The notes beneath the pieces were generated by a model, which saw only the letters and a list, made by a program, of their open reading frames with translations, ran no database searches and had not been told where the DNA came from. Of a stretch of 64,000 nucleotides of DNA, positions 16,894 to 26,340 are shown in pieces. The DNA is from Streptomyces aurantiacus. GTDB lineage: Bacteria > Actinomycetota > Actinomycetes > Streptomycetales > Streptomycetaceae. Where the stretch lies: assembly GCF_027107535.1 (NCBI RefSeq), contig NZ_CP114283.1, positions 1,054,001 to 1,118,000 on the forward strand. The letters are read 5' to 3'. Each line of letters opens with the position of its first letter. Positions within the stretch are counted from its first letter, which is position 1. The position numbers and the translations under genes are program-made.

Positions 16894-17706
16894 GTGGTGG
16901 GGGCAGGGAGGCTGTACGCGGCCGTCATGGTGGGTGCGTTCCGACGGTATGCGACCTATCGGGTGGCCACCGCCGCGGGCGTGTTCACCAACACGGTCTT
17001 CGGGCTGATCCTGGCGTACACGTACATCGCCCTGTGGGAGGAGAGGCCTGGTCTCGGGGGGTACGACCAGTCCCAGGCCGTGACCTATGTGTGGCTCGGG
17101 CAGGGGCTGCTCGCGGCGGTCGCGGTGATGGGGGGCGGTTTCGAGGACGAGATGACCGAGAGAATCCGTACGGGTGACATCGCGATCGACCTGTACCGGC
17201 CGGCGGACCTTCAGATGTGGTGGCTGGCCGCCGACGCGGGGCGGGCCGGGTTCCAGTTGGTGGGACGCGGTGTGGTGCCGATGATGTTCGGGGGACTGGT
17301 GTTCCATCTCGCCCTGCCGGGCGACCTCTTGACCTGGCTGGCGTTCCTCGTCGCCGTCGTCCTCGGTCTGCTGGTGAGTTTCGCGATCCGTTATGTCGTG
17401 GCGCTGCTGGCGTTCTGGTTCATGGACGGGGCGGGTGTGCAGCAACTGGCGGTTCTCGCGGGGTTGTTCTTCTCCGGGATGACCCTGCCGCTGAACGTCT
17501 TTCCCGGCGGTCTCGGCGAGCTGGCCCGGGCGCTGCCCTGGTCGGCGCTGATCCAGGCTCCGGCGGATGTGCTGCTGGGGGAGCGCACGGGCTCGGGGCT
17601 GCTGCGTACGTACGCCTTCCAGGCCGCGTGGGCGGTCGGGCTGCTGGCGATGGGCCGGGTGATCCAGTCGGCGGCGACGCGCAGGGTGGTGGTCCAGGGT
17701 GGCTGA
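16894..17706 (+). CDS. ABC-2 type exporter, membrane subunit 1
   Basis: A 270-residue integral membrane protein with six hydrophobic helices and the pattern of ABC-2 permeases (a cytoplasmic segment after TM2, FEDEMTERIRTGDIAIDLYRPADLQMWW). The GTG at 16894 after GAAGGGGG is the likely start; ATG 16927 is an alternative. Its last eight bases overlap the next permease gene, so the subunits are translationally coupled. Together with the following two genes it forms an exporter of unknown substrate, of the type linked in Streptomyces to antibiotic or lipid export. Confidence 0.9.
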   Translation: MVGAGRLYAAVMVGAFRRYATYRVATAAGVFTNTVFGLILAYTYIALWEERPGLGGYDQSQAVTYVWLGQGLLAAVAVMGGGFEDEMTERIRTGDIAIDLYRPADLQMWWLAADAGRAGFQLVGRGVVPMMFGGLVFHLALPGDLLTWLAFLVAVVLGLLVSFAIRYVVALLAFWFMDGAGVQQLAVLAGLFFSGMTLPLNVFPGGLGELARALPWSALIQAPADVLLGERTGSGLLRTYAFQAAWAVGLLAMGRVIQSAATRRVVVQGG

Positions 17707-18559
17707 CCTGCGGGAGCGGCGTGAGGGTGACTTCGCGCCGGTCGGGGGTTCGCGTCTGGTGGACGGGCTGCGCGTCTACCGGCTGATCGCCTGGATGTGG
17801 ATCCGTTCGACGATGGCGTACCGCGCGTCGTTCGTGATGACCGTTCTCGGGAACTTCGCGGGGACGGCGCTCGACTTCGTCGCGATCCTGCTGATGTTCT
17901 CGCGGGTCGACGAGCTCGGCGGCTATTCGCTGGGCGAGGTGGCGTTCCTGTACGGGCTGTCCAGTGCCGCGTTCGGTCTGACGGATCTGACGATCGGTTC
18001 GATGGACCGGTTGGGCCGACGGGTGCGGGACGGCACGCTGGACACGTTGCTCGTGCGGCCGGCGCCGGTGCTCGCGCAGGTCGCCGCGGACCGGTTCGCG
18101 CTGCGGCGGCTGGGCCGGATCACGCAGGGGCTGCTGGTTCTCGGGTACGCGCTCGCGGTGGTCGACATCTCCTGGACTCCGCTGAAGGTGCTGCTGATGC
18201 CGGTGATGGTGGTGAGCGGGGCCGCGATCTTCGCGTCGGTGTTCGTGGCGGGCGGGGCCTTCCAGTTCGTGGCGCAGGACGCGTCGCAGGTGCAGAACTC
18301 CTTCACGTACGGCGGAACGACGCTGCTGCAGTATCCGCCGACGGTCTTCGCGACGGATCTGGTGCGTGGGGTGACGTTCGTGCTGCCGTTGGCCTTCGTG
18401 AACTGGCTGCCCGCGCTGTACGTGCTGGATCTGCCGTATCCGCTCGACCTGCCGGAGTGGGTCGCGTTCCTGCCGCCGGTCGTGGCGGTCGTCTGTTGTG
18501 CGCTCGCCGGGGTGGCCTGGCGGGCGGGTCTTCGTTCGTACCGGAGTACGGGGAGTTAG
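17699..18559 (+). CDS. ABC-2 type exporter, membrane subunit 2
   Basis: A 286-residue permease with six helices. The segment DRLGRRVRDGTLDTLLVRPAPVLAQVAADRFALRR, typical of these 'ABC-2 family' permeases (rarely more than two per operon), matches in style the corresponding loop of subunit 1 (RTGDIAIDLYRPADLQ), so the two form a heterodimer. It starts at GTG 17699, inside the end of subunit 1, and is followed three bases later by the ATPase gene. Confidence 0.9.
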   Translation: MADLRERREGDFAPVGGSRLVDGLRVYRLIAWMWIRSTMAYRASFVMTVLGNFAGTALDFVAILLMFSRVDELGGYSLGEVAFLYGLSSAAFGLTDLTIGSMDRLGRRVRDGTLDTLLVRPAPVLAQVAADRFALRRLGRITQGLLVLGYALAVVDISWTPLKVLLMPVMVVSGAAIFASVFVAGGAFQFVAQDASQVQNSFTYGGTTLLQYPPTVFATDLVRGVTFVLPLAFVNWLPALYVLDLPYPLDLPEWVAFLPPVVAVVCCALAGVAWRAGLRSYRSTGS

Positions 18560-18562
18560 TGC

Positions 18563-19552
18563 GTGGGCATCGAGACGGGCAGTGGGTTCGACGGCGGCTT
18601 CATTCGCCTGGACCGGGTCGAGAAGGTCTTCGACGTGCGGAAGAAGACCGGGTTCATGCGGAGCGAGCGGCGGCAGGTGCGGGCGGTCGACTCGATCTCC
18701 TTCACCGTGGCGCGGGGTGAGATGGTCGGCTACATCGGGCCGAACGGCGCCGGCAAGTCGACCACCATCAAGATGCTCACGGGCATTCTCACGCCGAGCG
18801 GCGGGCGGCTCCGGGTGGCGGGCATCGACCCTTCGCGCGAGCGCACCCGGCTCGCGCGGCGCATCGGGGTGGTGTTCGGCCAGCGGACGACGCTCTGGTG
18901 GGATCTGCCGCTGATCGACTCGTACCGCTTGATGCACCGCATGTACCGGATCCCGGACGCGCGGTACGCGGAGAACCTGGACCGGTGTGTCGAGCTTCTG
19001 GAACTGGGCGCCCTGCTGGACGTGCCGGTGCGGCAGCTGTCGCTGGGGCAGCGGATGCGCGGGGATGTCGCGGCGGCGCTGCTGCACGATCCGGAGGTGC
19101 TGTACCTGGACGAGCCGACGATCGGGCTCGACGTGATCAGCAAGGCGAGGGTGCGGGAGTTCCTGCGGGACCTCAACGCCGAGCGGGGCACGACCGTCCT
19201 GCTCACCACCCACGACCTGACCGACATCGAGCAGCTGTGCCGGCGGGTGATGGTCATCGACCACGGGCGCCTGATGTACGACGGTCCGTTGACCGGGTTG
19301 CACGAGATCGGCGAGAGCGAGCGGACCCTCGTCGTGGACCTGGAGCGTGAACTGCCGCCCATCGACGTCGGGTTGGCGCGAGTGGTGAAGGTGGAGGGGC
19401 CTCGGCAGTGGCTCGCCTTCCCGGCGGCGCAGTCGGCGGCGCCGCTGGTGGCGCGGATCGCGGCCGAGTACCCGCTGGTGGACCTGTCGGTGCGGGAACC
19501 GGACATCGAGGCGGTCATCAGCCGCATGTACGCGGAGAAGGCAACCTCGTAG
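18563..19552 (+). CDS. ABC exporter ATP-binding subunit
   Basis: A 329-residue ATPase. Walker A GPNGAGKST at 59-67, Q-loop in VVFGQRTTLWWDLP, signature LSLGQRMRGD, Walker B VLYLDEPTIGLD and the switch TTHDL are all intact. The C-terminal 80 residues are the extra domain found in NatA/DrrA-like exporters. It powers the two upstream permeases. Start GTG 18563; the three genes are packed without gaps, one operon. Confidence 0.95.
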   Translation: MGIETGSGFDGGFIRLDRVEKVFDVRKKTGFMRSERRQVRAVDSISFTVARGEMVGYIGPNGAGKSTTIKMLTGILTPSGGRLRVAGIDPSRERTRLARRIGVVFGQRTTLWWDLPLIDSYRLMHRMYRIPDARYAENLDRCVELLELGALLDVPVRQLSLGQRMRGDVAAALLHDPEVLYLDEPTIGLDVISKARVREFLRDLNAERGTTVLLTTHDLTDIEQLCRRVMVIDHGRLMYDGPLTGLHEIGESERTLVVDLERELPPIDVGLARVVKVEGPRQWLAFPAAQSAAPLVARIAAEYPLVDLSVREPDIEAVISRMYAEKATS

Positions 19553-19562
19553 GCTTCTGCCC

Positions 19563-20444
19563 ATGACGGACGAACTCCCCGGCGGACTTCCCGAGCTGCG
19601 TGCCTCCGACGCCGACCGCGAACAGGTCACCGAAGTACTGAGGGACGCCCTCGCGGAGGGGCGCCTCGACATGGAGGAGTTCGAGGAGCGGCTGGAGGCG
19701 ACGTACAAGGCGCGTACGTACCGGGATCTGGAGCCCATCACCCGGGATCTGCCTGCGCCCGGAGTGACCCCTCCCTCGCCCGCCGTGTCGATGGTCAAGC
19801 AGCCCGCCGAGGCGGGTGACTGGGCGGGCCGTGTCGTCGGTGGTGACGGGTCGTCCCGGTGGGGTGTCGCGATCATGGGCGGGTTCGAGCGCAAGGGGCG
19901 CTGGACCATGCCGAAGCGGTTCAACTCCTTCGCGTTCTGGGGCGGTGGAGTCATCGACCTGCGCGAGGCGAACTTCGCCGACGGCGAGGTCGTGGTCAAC
20001 TGCGTCGCGATCATGGGCGGGATGAGCGTGATCGTGCCGCCCGGTGTCGAGGTCGTCGTCCGCGGCATCGGCGTCATGGGCGGCTTCGACCACCGTGAGG
20101 AGGGTGTCCTGGGTGACCCGGGCGCTCCGCGTGTCGTCGTCACCGGGTTCGCGTTCTGGGGCGGCGTCGGTGTCGAGCGCAAGGTCACCAAGGCGGAGCG
20201 GCTGCGTCAGAAGGAGGAGCGGCGGCTGGAGAAGCTGGAGCGGAAGGCCGCCCGCCAGGAGGAGTTGGAGGAGTCCAGGCGCCGGGCCCTGGAGGGCGGC
20301 GGTACCCGGAGCGACGGGCGGGGCGACTCCCTGGACGAGGCCCGTTCCCTTCACCGTGCCGCGATGGAACAGCACCGGGAGATGATGCGCGAGCACCGCG
20401 AGGAGCGGCGGGAGCGCCGGGAGGACCGGCGGGACCGGGACTGA
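19563..20444 (+). CDS. DUF1707 domain protein with coiled-coil tail
   Basis: A 293-residue cytoplasmic protein. Residues 10-60 are a DUF1707 domain (LRASDADREQVTEVLRDALAEGRLDMEEFEERLEATYKARTYRDL). The middle (90-200) has two repeats of a beta-motif, VAIMGGFERKG...FNSFAFWGGGVIDLREANF and GIGVMGGFDHRE...VTGFAFWGGVGVERK, resembling the LiaF/'cell-wall-active antibiotics response' fold. The tail (205-293) is highly charged and a likely coiled coil ending RREDRRDRD. Ten bases after the ABC operon, it may belong to it; no function is established. Confidence 0.85.
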   Translation: MTDELPGGLPELRASDADREQVTEVLRDALAEGRLDMEEFEERLEATYKARTYRDLEPITRDLPAPGVTPPSPAVSMVKQPAEAGDWAGRVVGGDGSSRWGVAIMGGFERKGRWTMPKRFNSFAFWGGGVIDLREANFADGEVVVNCVAIMGGMSVIVPPGVEVVVRGIGVMGGFDHREEGVLGDPGAPRVVVTGFAFWGGVGVERKVTKAERLRQKEERRLEKLERKAARQEELEESRRRALEGGGTRSDGRGDSLDEARSLHRAAMEQHREMMREHREERRERREDRRDRD

Positions 20445-20491
20445 CCGCTCCGCCGGGAGCCCGGTGCGTCAGCCGCGGGCCCGCTGTGGCC

Positions 20492-20528
20492 GGTCGCGCG
20501 GTTCCCCGCGCCCCTTCCGGGAAGGGGT
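20492..20528. repeat. Interspersed 'ggttccccgcgcccctt' repeat, single copy
   Basis: ggtcgcgcggttccccgcgccccttccgggaaggg is one copy of a family seen also at 50533-50681 and 53859-53893. Its end (cccttccgggaaggg) forms a small hairpin and may terminate the convergent genes at each side. Confidence 0.7.
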
Positions 20529-21844
20529 CACAGCTCTGCCGGGGCCGCGCCCTTGAGGTCGTCCAGGTCGAAGACCTCCGCCATGCGCTCGTAGCCCTTG
20601 TCGCTCGGGTGGAGGTGGTCGCCCGAGTCGTAGTCGGAGCGCAGACGCCGCGGGTTGTACGGGTCGCGGAGCGCCTCGTCGAAGTCGACGTAGGCGTCGA
20701 AGACCCTCCCGGAGCGGATCTGGGCGTTGACGGCCTGGCGGGTGTTCTCCAGGTGGGGCCGGTACCCGCGGTGTCCCTGGAAGGGCATGAGGGTGGCCCC
20801 GACGACCCGCAGGCCGCGCGCGTGGGCCAGCCGCTTCAGTTCGCGCAGCCCGGCGGTGATCCGGTTCGCGTCGGTCTGGCTGGGCGTGCGCAGGATGTCG
20901 TTGACGCCGAGGGCGACCACGACCGCCCTGACGTTGGTGCGGCCGAGGACGTCACGGTCGAAGCGGGCCAGGCCGCTCGGGTTCTCGGCGGGGCGGCCGA
21001 GGCCGCTGGTCAGGACGCGGTTGCCGCTGATGCCCTGGTTGACCACGCTGTAGCGGGGGCCGTCCGAGCCGCCGCGCAGCCGGTCGGTGAGGACGTCCGT
21101 CCAGCGCCGGTTCTCGCCGACGGTCGAGGTCACGCCGTCGGTGAGCGAGTCGCCGATGACGACGACCGTGCCGTCCGACTCGTTGCTCAGCACGTCGAGC
21201 GCGGTCAGGTAGCGCCAGTACGGCGTCTGCCCGGTGTACGCGACACCGCTGACGTCCTCCGTGCGGTCGCCCTCCGCGGTGTACGAGATCTGCCGTGCCT
21301 GCGGGTGGTAGGTGACGGGCCCCGACGGGGTCGGTGAGTACGTCGTCACCAGCACGTCCGTGTCGTGCGGGATCAGCACCCGTACGGCGTCGCTGACGAC
21401 CTGCTGTCCGGCGGGCACCACCACCGACGGGTTGCCGCCGAAGGTGAGGCGCCGCATCGAGTCGGCGGCCGCGGCGGCGTTGTTCGCGGTGGCGGCGACG
21501 GCGACGGAGGCGTGCGTGATGCTGAGCGGCTGCTGCCCGTACAGGTTGGACAGGGTGATGCGGGCCGCGGTGCCGCCGACGCCCACGTGCACCACGTTGC
21601 GTACCGAGCGGCCCGCCATGCCGTTCACCTCGGTGCCCGGCTCCGATCCGGCCGGGGAGGCCGCCCAGGCGCCCACCCAGGTGCCGACGGACGCGGGGGC
21701 CGCCGAGTTGTGCGGGGTACGGCCGCCGGCCACCGTGGTCTGCGCGCCGTCGTCGGCTGCCACACCGACGTATATGGCGGCTGAGATGGCGACGATCACG
21801 GCAACGATCGCTGCCAGCAAGGCATAACCGTGACGCTTGGTCAT
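20528..21844 (-). CDS. Secreted or membrane-anchored SGNH/GDSL hydrolase
   Basis: A 438-residue protein. Residues 6-30 are a hydrophobic signal/anchor (ALLAAIVAVIVAISAAIYVG). The SGNH blocks are VVVIGDSLTDG (nucleophile Ser), the Gly of GISGNRV, VVVALGVNDI (Asn) and DHLHPSDKGY (catalytic Asp-x-x-His). About 190 residues of beta-rich sequence precede the catalytic domain, as in Streptomyces family proteins acting on esters outside the cell. The substrate is unknown. Start ATG 21842-21844. Confidence 0.92.
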   Translation of the reverse strand: MTKRHGYALLAAIVAVIVAISAAIYVGVAADDGAQTTVAGGRTPHNSAAPASVGTWVGAWAASPAGSEPGTEVNGMAGRSVRNVVHVGVGGTAARITLSNLYGQQPLSITHASVAVAATANNAAAAADSMRRLTFGGNPSVVVPAGQQVVSDAVRVLIPHDTDVLVTTYSPTPSGPVTYHPQARQISYTAEGDRTEDVSGVAYTGQTPYWRYLTALDVLSNESDGTVVVIGDSLTDGVTSTVGENRRWTDVLTDRLRGGSDGPRYSVVNQGISGNRVLTSGLGRPAENPSGLARFDRDVLGRTNVRAVVVALGVNDILRTPSQTDANRITAGLRELKRLAHARGLRVVGATLMPFQGHRGYRPHLENTRQAVNAQIRSGRVFDAYVDFDEALRDPYNPRRLRSDYDSGDHLHPSDKGYERMAEVFDLDDLKGAAPAEL

Positions 21845-22027
21845 GCGGTGCGTGTCTCCTCGAAAAAGTGGGAGCCCCAGGCTCCGATGTGATCACCCCA
21901 TGATGAGGCATGGCGCGGAAGGAAACCGACAGGCCCCCCCTGAACCCCAGGAACCCCGCTGAACTCCCCCGCCCGAACAGACGCCGGGAACTCCTGTTCC
22001 GTTCCAGGAGTCGGTCAGGTTGGGACA

Positions 22028-23437
22028 ATGGGCGTGGGGGACCGGGAACGGATGGAGTGGATGGAACGCACGAAAGAGGATGAAGCAGGGGAAACGGGCC
22101 CGGAGGGACAGCATTCCCGGCCCGGTGGTGTGGCGAACCCCACGGCAGCCGGCCGGCCCGCGCCGACCCGCGCCATGAACACGTTCAGCCCCGCCGACGA
22201 GGAGAAGTTCCGCGGCGTCCGCCGGATGAAACTCACCGCGACGGGCCTGCTGCTCCTGGTCGCCGTCGTCTACGTACTGGCCAAGTGGGCGGGGAACTCC
22301 GGCGCGGGCGCCTGGACGGGATACGTGGCCGCGGCCGCCGAGGCGGGCATGGTGGGCGCGCTCGCCGACTGGTTCGCCGTCACCGCCCTGTTCCGCAGGC
22401 CCATGGGCCTGCCCATCCCGCACACCGCGATCATTCCCACCAAGAAGGACCAGCTCGGCGTCTCCCTGGGCGAGTTCGTCGGCGAGAACTTCCTCTCCCG
22501 GGACGTCGTGCGCGGGCGGCTGCGCGCCGTCGGCATCGGCAGCCGCCTCGGCACCTGGCTGGCCGACCCGGAGCACGCCGACCGGGTGACCGCTGAGCTG
22601 GCCACGGCCCTGCGCGGCGCCCTCGCGGTGCTCCGCGACTCGGACGTGCAGGCCGTCGTCGGAGAGGCCATCAACCGGCGGGCCGACGCCCAGGAGATCG
22701 CCCCCGGCATGGGGAAGATGCTGGAGAAGGTCGTCTCGGACGGCGGCCACCGCCGGGTCGTCGACCTGATCTGCGTACGCGCCCACGACTGGCTCGTCCT
22801 CCACAACGACCAGGTGATGGACGCGGTGCAGGGCGGCGCCCCCGGCTGGACCCCGCGGTTCGTCGACAAGAGGGTCGGCGAGCGGGTCTACAAGGAGCTG
22901 CTGCGCTTCGTCACCGAGATGCGCGACATGCCCGCCCACCCCGCCCGCGGTGCCCTGGACCGCTTCCTCACGGACTTCGCCGCCGACCTCCAGTCCGACA
23001 CCGACACCCGGGCGCGCGTGGAGAACCTCAAGCGGGAGGTCCTCGGCCGCGGCGAGGTCCAGGACCTGATCGCGTCCGCCTGGTCCTCCGTACGGCAGAT
23101 GATCGTGTCCGCCGCGGAGGACGAGCGCAGCGAGCTGCGGCTGCGTGTGCGGGCCTCGCTGCTGTCCCTCGGCGCGCGGATGGCCACCGACCCCAAGCTG
23201 CAGGCCAAGGTCGACGGTTGGGTCGAGGGAGCCGCGGTGTACGTGGTGACGACCTACCGGGACGAGATCACCTCGCTGATCACGGACACGGTCGCGGGCT
23301 GGGACGCCGAGCACACCTCGAAGAAGATCGAGGCGCACATCGGCCGTGACCTGCAGTTCATCCGGATCAACGGCACGGTGGTCGGCTCCCTGGCGGGCCT
23401 GGTGATCTACACGCTGTCGCGGGCCCTGGGCGGCTGA
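22028..23437 (+). CDS. DUF445 family membrane protein
   Basis: A 469-residue protein (start uncertain; ATG 22052 or 22175, giving MNTFSPADEEKFRGVRRMK, is also possible). The DUF445 signature AAEAGMVGALADWFAVTALFRRPMGLPIPHTAIIPTKKDQLG lies after the first TM helix (about 70-90). A long helical region follows and a second TM helix closes the protein (VVGSLAGLVIYTLSRAL). The family is widespread but uncharacterised, and the hairpin topology suggests most of it is on one side of the membrane. Divergent from the SGNH gene. Confidence 0.88.
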   Translation: MGVGDRERMEWMERTKEDEAGETGPEGQHSRPGGVANPTAAGRPAPTRAMNTFSPADEEKFRGVRRMKLTATGLLLLVAVVYVLAKWAGNSGAGAWTGYVAAAAEAGMVGALADWFAVTALFRRPMGLPIPHTAIIPTKKDQLGVSLGEFVGENFLSRDVVRGRLRAVGIGSRLGTWLADPEHADRVTAELATALRGALAVLRDSDVQAVVGEAINRRADAQEIAPGMGKMLEKVVSDGGHRRVVDLICVRAHDWLVLHNDQVMDAVQGGAPGWTPRFVDKRVGERVYKELLRFVTEMRDMPAHPARGALDRFLTDFAADLQSDTDTRARVENLKREVLGRGEVQDLIASAWSSVRQMIVSAAEDERSELRLRVRASLLSLGARMATDPKLQAKVDGWVEGAAVYVVTTYRDEITSLITDTVAGWDAEHTSKKIEAHIGRDLQFIRINGTVVGSLAGLVIYTLSRALGG

Positions 23438-23476
23438 CCTGGCAGGACGGGGGCGTAGGCCGTTCCGTCCTGGGGA

Positions 23477-23513
23477 CCCGTACGGGGTTCATCCGCCCCC
23501 CCGTACGGGGTTC
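23477..23513. repeat. Direct repeat (cccgtacggggttc, two copies) before the MFS gene
   Basis: Identical 14-bp copies at 23477-23490 and 23500-23513 (23-bp period), each containing the palindrome cccgtacggg. It lies 21 bp before the MFS start codon and could be an operator; the first copy could also pair with the second. Confidence 0.6.
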
Positions 23514-23533
23514 GCTCGGCGAGGAGAGAGCCC

Positions 23534-25039
23534 ATGGCCGTAACCGACGCAGGTACCGGAGCCGTCACCACCGCCATTCCCGCCCGTCTGGACCGGCTTC
23601 CCTGGTCACGCTGGCACTGGACCATCGTCATCGGACTCGGCACGGTCTGGATCCTCGACGGCCTGGAAGTCACCGTCGTCGGCAACATCGCCGGCCGGCT
23701 CTCCGAGGAGGGCAGCGGGCTGCCCATCTCGGGCGCCCAGGTCACCGGCATCGCGGCCGCGCTCTACGTGGCCGGAGCCTGCTCGGGCGCGCTGTTCTTC
23801 GGCCGGCTCACGGACATCTTCGGCCGCAAGAAGCTGTTCATGATCACCCTCGCCGTCTACCTCGCGGCGACCGCCATGACGGCGTTCTCGTTCTCCACCT
23901 GGTGGTTCTTCCTCTTCCGCTTCCTCACCGGCTTCGGCATCGGCGGCGAGTACGCGGCCATCAACTCGGCGATCGACGAACTGATCCCCTCCAAGTACCG
24001 CGGCCGCGTCGACCTCATCATCAACGGCAGTTTCTGGCTGGGCGCCATCGCGGGCTCGCTCCTGTCGATCGTCGCGCTGAACACCGACCTGTTCGCGATC
24101 AACGTCGGCTGGCGCCTCACCTTCCTCCTCGGCGTCGTCCTCGGCCTGGTGATCCTGCTCGTCCGCCGGAACGTCCCCGAGAGCCCGAGGTGGCTGTTCA
24201 TCCACGGCCGGGGTGAGGAGGCGGAACGCCTGGTCTCCTCGGTCGAGCGGCAGATCGAGGAGGAGACCGGACGCGAACTCCCGCCGCCCGAGCGGGAGAT
24301 CACCATCCACCAGCGCAAGAGCGTCGGGTTCGTCACCATCGCGCGCACGGTCTTCTCGACGTACCGCAAACGTGCCGTCCTGGGCCTGTCCCTCTTCATC
24401 GGACAGGCGTTCCTCTACAACGCGATCACCTTCGGCTTCGGCGCGATCCTCACGAAGTTCTTCGACGTGCCGACCGGCAACACCGGCTACTACTTCGCCG
24501 TCATCGCGGTCGGCAACTTCCTCGGCCCGCTGTTCCTCGGCAAGCTCTTCGACACCGTGGGCCGCCGGATCATGATCTCGTCCACGTACCTGCTCTCCGG
24601 CATCCTGCTCTTCGGCACGGCCTGGCTCTTCGACCAGGGCTCGCTGAGCGCGAACACGATGACCGCCTGCTGGTGCGTGGTCCTGTTCTTCGCGTCGGCC
24701 GGCGCGAGCAGCGCGTACCTGACGGTCTCCGAGATCTTCCCGATGGAGACCCGGGCGATGGCCATCGCCTTCTTCTACGCCATCGGCACCGCGGCCGGAG
24801 GCATCAGCGGCCCGCTGATCTTCGCGGAACTGACCAGCACGGGTGTCGTCGGCGACACGGTTCTCGCCTTCCAGATCGGCGCCGGGCTGATGTGCGCGGC
24901 GGGCCTCGTGGCGGCAGCACTCGCGGTGAAGGCGGAGGGACGCTCCCTGGAGGACATCGCCAGCCCCCTGTCGACGGCCGAGTCACCCGCCGGGCCGCCC
25001 GCCGGGTCACCGCCCAAGGGGCCGGGCGCCACTGCTTAG
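23534..25039 (+). CDS. MFS transporter
   Basis: A 501-residue protein with twelve helices. The MFS motif between TM2 and TM3 is [13 protein letters not shown], repeated between TM8 and TM9 as [10 protein letters not shown]. The [32 protein letters not shown] loop resembles sugar-porter and aromatic-acid symporter members. A central cytoplasmic loop (about 220-265) is rich in Glu/Arg and the C-terminus is Pro-rich. The substrate is unknown. Ribosome site GAGGAGAG before ATG 23534. The esterase gene downstream is on the same strand. Confidence 0.93.
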   Translation: MAVTDAGTGAVTTAIPARLDRLPWSRWHWTIVIGLGTVWILDGLEVTVVGNIAGRLSEEGSGLPISGAQVTGIAAALYVAGACSGALFFGRLTDIFGRKKLFMITLAVYLAATAMTAFSFSTWWFFLFRFLTGFGIGGEYAAINSAIDELIPSKYRGRVDLIINGSFWLGAIAGSLLSIVALNTDLFAINVGWRLTFLLGVVLGLVILLVRRNVPESPRWLFIHGRGEEAERLVSSVERQIEEETGRELPPPEREITIHQRKSVGFVTIARTVFSTYRKRAVLGLSLFIGQAFLYNAITFGFGAILTKFFDVPTGNTGYYFAVIAVGNFLGPLFLGKLFDTVGRRIMISSTYLLSGILLFGTAWLFDQGSLSANTMTACWCVVLFFASAGASSAYLTVSEIFPMETRAMAIAFFYAIGTAAGGISGPLIFAELTSTGVVGDTVLAFQIGAGLMCAAGLVAAALAVKAEGRSLEDIASPLSTAESPAGPPAGSPPKGPGATA

Positions 25040-25280
25040 GGTCCGGCGTGCGGACCCGGGCGGGCGGGGCCCGGGCGTGTGGCACCCGTGAGGCGGCCGC
25101 GCCACGGCCGCACGTGTGCGGGGCGCGCCCGGGGTGTGGCCGCCCGCGCGCGGCTGTCGGGTGACGTCCCCGGATTGCCCGACGCCCGTCGGGTGACCTG
25201 CGCGGATGCGCCGTGGCACGGTTCTCGCAACGACGCAGCGCCGCGACGACGGGACGGCGCGTCGGATCGGAGGACGACAC

Positions 25281-26231
25281 ATGACGACCTACCCGCTCGA
25301 CCCTGAGCTCGCGGCGCTCGTGCCCATGCTGCCGAGGGCCGACTGCTCGGACCTCGAAGGTGCCCGGGCCGAGGCGGAGGCCGGCGTCGCGGCGGCCCTC
25401 GAAGGTGTGGACGCCACCGGCGTGGACGTCTCCGAGGTGGTGGCCCCCGGGCCGGAGGGCGCACCCGACGTCGTCCTGCGCAGCTACCGCCCCCAGGGTG
25501 TCGAGGGCCCGCTGCCGGTGGTCTACGACATCCACGGCGGCGGATTCATCCTGGGCGACGTCGACTTCGACCACGGCGTCAACGTGGCGCTCGCACGGGA
25601 ACTGGGGGCCGCGGTCTTCTCCGTGGAGTACCGGCTCGCCCCCGAGCACCGCTACCCGGCCGGCCTGGAGGACGCGTACGCCGGACTCGTCCACATCGCC
25701 AAGAACGCGGCCGAACTCGGCGTCGACGCCACCAGGATCGCCCTGTTCGGCATCAGCGCGGGAGGCGGTCTCGCGGCCGGGCTCGCGCTTCTCACCCGCG
25801 ACCGGGGCGGCCCCTCGGTCGTCTTCCAGTACCTCGGCATCCCCGAGCTCGACGACCGCCTCGACACGCCCAGCATGCGGGCCTTCACCGACACACCCCT
25901 GTGGAACCGGCCCAACGCGGTCATCAGCTGGGACCACTACCTGGGCACCGGCGTCCCCGGCAGCGACGGCGTTCCGATCCACGCGGCTCCCGCCCGGGCC
26001 ACCCCGGGACAACTCGCCGGACTGCCGCCGGCGTACATCTCCGTGATGGAGTTCGACCCCCTCAGGGACGAGGGCATCGACTACGCCCGCGCGCTGCTCG
26101 CGGCCGGTGTGAGCGTGGAACTGCACCTGTTCCCGGGTACGTTCCACGGCTCGGCGATGATCCCGCACGCGGAGGTGTCCCAGCGGGACGCCGCGGAGGC
26201 GGTGGCGGTGCTTCGGAGGGCGCTGCGGTAG
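25281..26231 (+). CDS. Alpha/beta hydrolase of the hormone-sensitive lipase family
   Basis: A 316-residue cytoplasmic esterase. The oxyanion motif HGGGF is at 85-89, the nucleophile Ser159 in GISAGGG, the acid Asp in EFDPLRDEGIDYA and the His in FPGTFHGS. Length and motifs are those of the HSL (type IV) esterases; the natural ester is unknown. GGAGGA precedes ATG 25281 by seven bases. A hairpin terminator (26251-26275) follows, then a convergent PucR-type regulator gene. Confidence 0.93.
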   Translation: MTTYPLDPELAALVPMLPRADCSDLEGARAEAEAGVAAALEGVDATGVDVSEVVAPGPEGAPDVVLRSYRPQGVEGPLPVVYDIHGGGFILGDVDFDHGVNVALARELGAAVFSVEYRLAPEHRYPAGLEDAYAGLVHIAKNAAELGVDATRIALFGISAGGGLAAGLALLTRDRGGPSVVFQYLGIPELDDRLDTPSMRAFTDTPLWNRPNAVISWDHYLGTGVPGSDGVPIHAAPARATPGQLAGLPPAYISVMEFDPLRDEGIDYARALLAAGVSVELHLFPGTFHGSAMIPHAEVSQRDAAEAVAVLRRALR

Positions 26232-26250
26232 CGCCTGGCGAACCACGGGG

Positions 26251-26275
26251 GAGGGGCGCTGGTGGCGCGCCCCTC
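26251..26275. terminator. Terminator between the esterase and PucR-type genes
   Basis: gaggggcgc / gcgcccctc, 9-bp stem with a seven-base loop between convergent genes. Confidence 0.65.
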
Positions 26276-26340
26276 ACGGAGCACCTTCCTGATGGGGGCG
26301 CACTCCCGCACGGGCGCTCCCGAGGGCCACGCGCCCCGGC